From Ruminococcaceae bacterium UBA4871 (lineage in GTDB: Bacteria; Bacillota; Clostridia; Oscillospirales; Acutalibacteraceae), in NCBI GenBank assembly GCA_002399445.1, contig DHDR01000005.1, positions 3,383 to 11,453 of the forward strand: DNA of 8,071 nucleotides, read 5' to 3'. Shown piece by piece: positions 4,868 to 8,071 of this stretch (positions within the stretch are counted from its first letter, which is position 1; each line of letters starts with the position of its first letter). The notes beneath the pieces are model-generated. The model ran no database searches. It had not been told where the DNA came from and saw only the letters and a program-made list of their open reading frames with translations. Both the position numbers and the translations under genes were made by a program.

Positions 4868-6457
4868 TCATTTCTGCTTTTGCTGGGGGTCTTTTGCTTC
4901 TTGTCCTTTGCTTTTTGAAGGCTCATCTTCCGCTTCTGTTTGATTACTATGTCTGCGGCACCATGCCCGCGTACCAAGGATTGCAGCCAAAGCTGCTGCA
5001 GCTATGAGAAAGAATACCAGCATACCACTTTGAAAACCGGAAAATCCGTCTGTACCGGTAACATTCATCTGCTGCCCATGCAGATTCTCTGCATAAGAGG
5101 CTGCGGAGGGAGTGTACCTCTCATCTTTTCCCTGTTTGCTGGCGGACTTTTTGCTAGTGGACTTTTTGCCGGCGGATGTTGTTTTTCGGTTGAGTGATTT
5201 TTTTTGAGATCTTGTATAGCTTTTTGAAACAGCTGTTTTGTGAGCAGTTTTTGCGCCTGCAATACCGGCTGATTTTGCTTTTCTTCCGGAAAAAGCTGGA
5301 GCACTGATTTCCTGAGGTGCCAGCCGATGCACAACTACTGTATAATCCGATGTACTCTTCCTATCTGCAGAGGTTACATGAACGGTAATCACGGTATCAC
5401 TTCCTGCTGCCTGGAGTGTATGACGATTTGCAGAAGCGGCTGCATTGTTGGCAGTATTTACTTTCAGCCAAACCTGTGAACAGGAATCTGGAACTGTCAA
5501 AGTATATCTATGGATTTCTGGCGAAAAAGCAGGAGATAAAGTGGCACCTGCTGGAGAAGAGACAGCTATTTCCTGCGCGACTGGAGTATCCGGCGCGGCT
5601 GCGGACGTTTCCCCATGAAGTTTATGGACCATTACCCAATACTGCTTCTGCTTTTTTCCATCCAAAGATTTTGCTGTAATGGTAATAACCGTATCATTTC
5701 CATCGGGCAATAGGGTATGTCTGTTGACGGTAACCGCTGTCTCAGCTGACTGTTCAGTGCGAAACCAAATTTCACGGCAGCTTTCCGGAACAGTCATTTG
5801 ATAAGAAGTCGCTTCAGGATCAAACGGAGGGACCAACTGCCCTAAACTGCTGTTTTCCGGTTCTAATGCTGTCAGACAGGGGCTTCCTTCCTGTGAAGAA
5901 CTGGCTTGTGAAGAAGAATCCTGCAAATTTACCTGCAAGGCCGCTTCTGACTGCCCACTGCTTTGCAGGGAATGCCCGTCATAATCACACACTTCATCTA
6001 CTGTGGCGCGGAAAAAGTAATTCTTTGGTTCGGCTGTCTGCCGAACCCGAAAAACATAAGTGATGATATTGCCTGAAAGAAGTGCAGCACTTCCTTGATG
6101 GATGTCACAGGTATAAACGGTAATCATCGGATCGTCCTGCCGCACAAAAATATCGGCCCCGCTTGTTTGCGGTGCGTCTTCTTTTCCAAGGTATTCAAAA
6201 GTTTGTGCGTCATATTGTAAAGATACACGAAAAGCCCCGGCCGTTGTCTTTCCCGGCGAGGCAATTAACCGGACATGGACTTCAGTTCCCGGAGCAGCTT
6301 TTTCTTCATCCAAACGAATAAAAAATGATGGACCATCAACCCGATTTAAATAGGCAAAGGCCGGTATCGCGATTAGCAGTATCACAACCATCAGGATAGG
6401 TAATAAGACTTTGAAAATTTTCACCCGGCTATTTTTATTTTGGATATGCTGCGTCAT
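4868..6457 (-). CDS. Membrane-anchored cohesin/cadherin-like domain protein
   Basis: A 529-residue exported protein. Residues 14-36 are a hydrophobic export signal with a possible signal peptidase site after AFA (33-35). Residues 44-177 resemble a cohesin-type beta sandwich (GTEVHVRLIASPG, FRVSLQYDAQTFEYLG, ATVDEVCDYDG). After a Ser/Gln linker come two related cadherin-like beta-sandwich repeats (about 193-280 and 295-379), both with NRHTL, DTVIT and a closing VMVHKL or VVVHRL. Residues 385-445 are a Lys/Ser-rich basic stalk. A second membrane helix (478-498) is followed by CRRH and a charged cytoplasmic tail. There is no LPXTG, so anchoring is by the membrane. The ATG at 6457 overlaps the upstream TGA as ATGA, which decides the start; a GTG at 6490 is open but badly spaced. 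The binding partner is unknown, and no dockerin is seen in the window. Confidence 0.82.
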   Translation of the reverse strand: MTQHIQNKNSRVKIFKVLLPILMVVILLIAIPAFAYLNRVDGPSFFIRLDEEKAAPGTEVHVRLIASPGKTTAGAFRVSLQYDAQTFEYLGKEDAPQTSGADIFVRQDDPMITVYTCDIHQGSAALLSGNIITYVFRVRQTAEPKNYFFRATVDEVCDYDGHSLQSSGQSEAALQVNLQDSSSQASSSQEGSPCLTALEPENSSLGQLVPPFDPEATSYQMTVPESCREIWFRTEQSAETAVTVNRHTLLPDGNDTVITITAKSLDGKKQKQYWVMVHKLHGETSAAAPDTPVAQEIAVSSPAGATLSPAFSPEIHRYTLTVPDSCSQVWLKVNTANNAAASANRHTLQAAGSDTVITVHVTSADRKSTSDYTVVVHRLAPQEISAPAFSGRKAKSAGIAGAKTAHKTAVSKSYTRSQKKSLNRKTTSAGKKSTSKKSASKQGKDERYTPSAASYAENLHGQQMNVTGTDGFSGFQSGMLVFFLIAAAALAAILGTRAWCRRHSNQTEAEDEPSKSKGQEAKDPQQKQK

Positions 6458-6957
6458 GTTGCAACAACCGCAGACGTTGCTACTCTGCACAGCCTTTTGC
6501 GGATGAGTTCCAAGCGGAAGCGATTATACCGTTGGATAATAGCAAATGGACTGTTTCCAAAAAAGACCAGCACGGAAAAAGTAACGCCAACAATTGATTG
6601 ATTGGCTGCCAGTATTACGAAAATGCAGCCCAAGTTCCAAGCATGCATCCATTCTCCGCGACAGGTTTCCCGGATAAACTGATCCAAATATTTTACTGAA
6701 GTTCCCGCCAGATGCCGTTTGGAAAAACCGTCCTTTCTGATAAACTGCGGCATACGGTCTTTCCACTCCGTGATATGTAGATGGTCGCGGTACCAGCGGC
6801 CGTCTTTTTCCCACCTCCGCTGCCTGTAAAATATAGCATCCGGCCTAAAAGATGACAATGGCATTCGACTGGAAAACAAATATGTGATGCCATGCCATGC
6901 GCCAACAATCAGAAAATTAATCATGAGCATAGACAGATAATCGAGGTCCTGCAACAT
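6454..6957 (-). CDS. CrtO-like acyltransferase (glycosyl-4,4'-diaponeurosporenoate acyltransferase family)
   Basis: A 167-residue integral membrane protein, close to the length of Staphylococcus aureus CrtO (165). That enzyme acylates the sugar of a glycosylated carotenoid in staphyloxanthin synthesis. Family signatures are WKDRMP (65-70), GFSK (77-80), the charged core RETCRGEW with a following His (97-105) and IIQRYNRFRL (140-149). Hydrophobic segments lie near residues 8-28 and 108-135. The ATG at 6957 has AGGAG nine bases upstream. No carotenoid genes are nearby, so the acceptor is probably a different lipid or glycolipid. The gene opens an operon and its stop overlaps the start of the cohesin-like gene. 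The fold family is fairly clear; the reaction here is inferred from the family only. Confidence 0.82.
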   Translation of the reverse strand: MLQDLDYLSMLMINFLIVGAWHGITYLFSSRMPLSSFRPDAIFYRQRRWEKDGRWYRDHLHITEWKDRMPQFIRKDGFSKRHLAGTSVKYLDQFIRETCRGEWMHAWNLGCIFVILAANQSIVGVTFSVLVFFGNSPFAIIQRYNRFRLELIRKRLCRVATSAVVAT

Positions 6958-7118
6958 ACCTCTTCTCTCCTTTCGCTCGCGGTAGGTGTTTTTTGGGACT
7001 GCCGTCTGCTATTTTATATGCCACAGAAGCGGTATGGCTTTTGCTGCACATAAATTACCGCTTTTAAAAAAACATAAAAAACATATATCATAAATTTTAA
7101 CTTTTATACAAATAATAC
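6958..7118 (-). promoter_or_regulatory. Long 5' leader of the acyltransferase operon with competing stem arms
   Basis: Between the predicted start near 7118 and the ATG at 6957 lies a leader of about 160 nt. In RNA order it has AAGCGGTA (7063-7056), TACCGCTT (7034-7027), then CTACCGCG (6985-6978) shortly before the ribosome site. The first arm can pair with the second over eight bases, or with the third over six. This is the layout of an attenuator or translational switch. I do not recognise a known riboswitch class. The distal part near 7064-7118 is mostly A/T. Confidence 0.45.
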
Positions 7119-7124
7119 ACTTAT

Positions 7125-7153
7125 ATTATAGTACATCAATTAAAGTTTGTAAA
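7125..7153 (-). promoter_or_regulatory. Promoter of the acyltransferase/cohesin-like operon
   Basis: Minus-strand TTTACA (7148-7153), 17-base spacer, perfect TATAAT (7125-7130). The surrounding DNA is AT-rich, but the spacing and the match are both good. Confidence 0.65.
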
Positions 7154-7285
7154 CCGATTGCAATCCGTCTAAAGTATATACGCTTACCAGCCTGCATATT
7201 CCCAATCTCTGCGATTACAAAACAGATCATTTCATGGAAAAAAAAGCTGGAAAACCAGTTTAGGAGATACTCGCCAATGGGGATA

Positions 7286-7332
7286 AAAAAGACCTTCTGC
7301 TGCAGAATAAAACTACGGCAGGAGGTCTTTTT
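7286..7332. terminator. Strong bidirectional terminator-like hairpin
   Basis: A 17-position stem: 7286-7302 (aaaaagaccttctgctg) pairs with 7316-7332 (cggcaggaggtcttttt) through two G-U wobbles. It carries A/T tracts at both ends, so it can terminate in either direction. It would stop minus-strand read-through towards the acyltransferase operon. The right arm contains AGGAGG, the ribosome site of the small ORF that follows. Confidence 0.8.
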
Positions 7333-7513
7333 ATGCCAAATCCTATACAAAAGTAATAACAGTATCTATCATCATGCCAAAACAGCTAACTTTGGGATAC
7401 GGAGAGCCGAATCTTTAAATCCATTTAAGCTCTCACACGGTGCTGATGTTGAACAAGCTGTGGCTGCATATTACACATTCTCACATTCTATTTCAAAAAA
7501 TCATTTAAAATAG
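7333..7513 (+). pseudogene. Possible small frameshifted ORF of unknown function
   Basis: An ATG at 7333 sits eight bases after AGGAGG, but its frame stops after seven codons (MPNPIQK, stop at 7354). The +1 frame then continues without a stop to 7513, reading NNSIYHHAKTANFGIRR and then NPFKLSHGADVEQAVAAYY. Skipping T7354 would join them into one protein of about 60 residues. I recognise no family. The strong ribosome site argues for a real start; the frame break argues for decay, a sequencing error, or a mere leader peptide. The ribosome site is buried in the terminator hairpin arm. Confidence 0.3.
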
Positions 7514-7622
7514 CCGCACTTCTTTCAAAATTCCGGATAAAGCTGGCGTAATTCAGCACTGATTCTATACCTTATTACTATGAAAACGATTTATATTCGT
7601 TTCCTAGACTTAGAATTTTTCA

Positions 7623-7883
7623 TCATGTTTCCACTTTTGGTACAGCTTCATCTGGAAGGTTATAATCATCTAAAATTTCAGAAAGATTATCAGGGAAAAC
7701 GAGGTTGCGTAAAAGGGTCTGGGCGAGTTTTACAGCCCGAGTGTGGCCACCGGTGACAGAGCCGGAAGCAGATTCTATTTTGGTTTGTGTGATGCAGATA
7801 CCAGAATTTTGCTCGGAACTATAAACATAATATGTTAGTTCACTATTTCTTACGGCTGCTTTACCAATTTCTTCTTTCAGCAT
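7623..7883 (-). CDS. DUF6514-like small protein
   Basis: An 86-residue soluble protein that looks like the Clostridia DUF6514 family, whose function is unknown. The pattern is a short N-terminal strand pair (LTYYVYSSEQNSGICITQTK), a turn, then a helix ending in LLRNLVFPDNLSEILDDYNL, the usual family ending. No membrane segment, signal peptide or catalytic motif is seen. GAGGAG lies nine bases before the ATG at 7883. It seems to be transcribed alone: the neighbour on the left is separated by a strong terminator, and nothing coding is seen to the right up to the window end. The family call comes from memory of its sequence pattern, and the gene call itself is firmer than the family name. Confidence 0.75.
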   Translation of the reverse strand: MLKEEIGKAAVRNSELTYYVYSSEQNSGICITQTKIESASGSVTGGHTRAVKLAQTLLRNLVFPDNLSEILDDYNLPDEAVPKVET

Positions 7884-8071
7884 AATTCTTCACTCCTCAT
7901 AATTCTTCGATTTTGTGTGACCGCATATCACGCTACAATGATTTGCCCACACACCTGTTTTTCAAGGTCCAAGAATAATTGTAGTTTCTTTTACATAGGA
8001 ATGCAAGAGAAAAACAGGAAAACTTTAGAAATATTAACTATATTCAATATGTTGGGTAAATTGTTCCACTG
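7884..8071. other. Upstream region of the DUF6514-like gene, no gene seen
   Basis: AT-rich sequence of 188 bases. It must hold the promoter of the small gene to its left. A TTGAAA occurs on the minus strand near 7960, but no good -10 box lies at the right distance, so I do not call one. Confidence 0.5.

Larger units (their letters stand above)
7154..7622. other. Mostly non-coding stretch
   Basis: About 470 bases without a convincing gene. It holds one strong bidirectional terminator (7286-7332) and a tiny ORF with a strong ribosome site (from 7333). That ORF can be joined to a 50-residue open stretch only by a frameshift. Open frames crossing the terminator on either strand lack ribosome sites and look accidental. 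From 7511 to 7622 I see nothing. Confidence 0.6.

Noticed and set aside
6458..6490. GTG start at 6490 for the cohesin-like protein
   Set aside because: AAAAGG lies only two bases from the GTG, too close to work well. The ATGA overlap at 6454-6457 is the typical coupled start.
6958..7118. Leader as a c-di-GMP riboswitch
   Set aside because: Some GCAAAAGCC-like bases are present, but the conserved core and the two-helix layout of that class are not recognisable.
7126..7350. Minus-strand 74-residue open frame
   Set aside because: It runs through a strong terminator hairpin and into the promoter of the acyltransferase operon, and has no ribosome site.
7579..7605. Terminator of the DUF6514-like gene (gaaaacga / tcgtttcc)
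   Set aside because: The stem is short and mismatched, with no T run on the minus strand.
1..8071. CRISPR array, intact insertion sequence or replication origin
   Set aside because: No regularly spaced repeats, complete transposase or DnaA-box cluster was seen on either strand.

Overview
The window looks like the chromosome of a low- to mid-GC Firmicute, most likely a Clostridia member of the Oscillospiraceae/Ruminococcaceae type. The reasons are strong AGGAGG-type ribosome binding sites, sigma-A-like promoters with 17-bp spacers, a DUF6514-like protein (a family I associate with Clostridia), and a cohesin/cadherin-like surface protein. The organism is inferred, not proven.

Layout: (1) 1-961, minus strand: the distal end of a polar amino acid ABC importer operon, with an ATP-binding subunit cut by the window edge and the C-terminal half of its permease. 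(2) 960-1298: a mosaic junction. The permease stops abruptly and a GC-rich serine recombinase fragment, lacking both ends, begins within a base or two, at one end of a 19-bp palindrome. (3) 1299-3285, minus strand: an AT-rich, compact type II restriction-modification operon in the order regulator, endonuclease, methyltransferase. Its genes overlap and it has its own promoter with a candidate operator. (4) 3338-3754: three stem-loops, then tRNA-Val(GAC) with its promoter, on the minus strand. (5) 3787-4747, plus strand: a monocistronic patatin-like phospholipase with clear promoter and terminator. (6) 4796-7153, minus strand: a two-gene operon. A CrtO-like acyltransferase is coupled by an ATGA overlap to a membrane-anchored cohesin/cadherin-like protein. 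A leader of about 160 nt precedes it and contains competing stem-loop arms. (7) 7154-8071: mostly non-coding, with a strong bidirectional terminator, a tiny ORF with a possible frameshifted extension, and a DUF6514-like gene.

The most interesting items are the restriction system, whose endonuclease I cannot assign to a named family and whose methyltransferase carries a sliding-clamp-like QMNLF tail; the acyltransferase/cohesin-like pair with its possibly regulatory leader; and the broken junction near 960, which is either a real rearrangement or a chimeric assembly join. No complete, clearly new multi-gene system could be demonstrated from the sequence alone.
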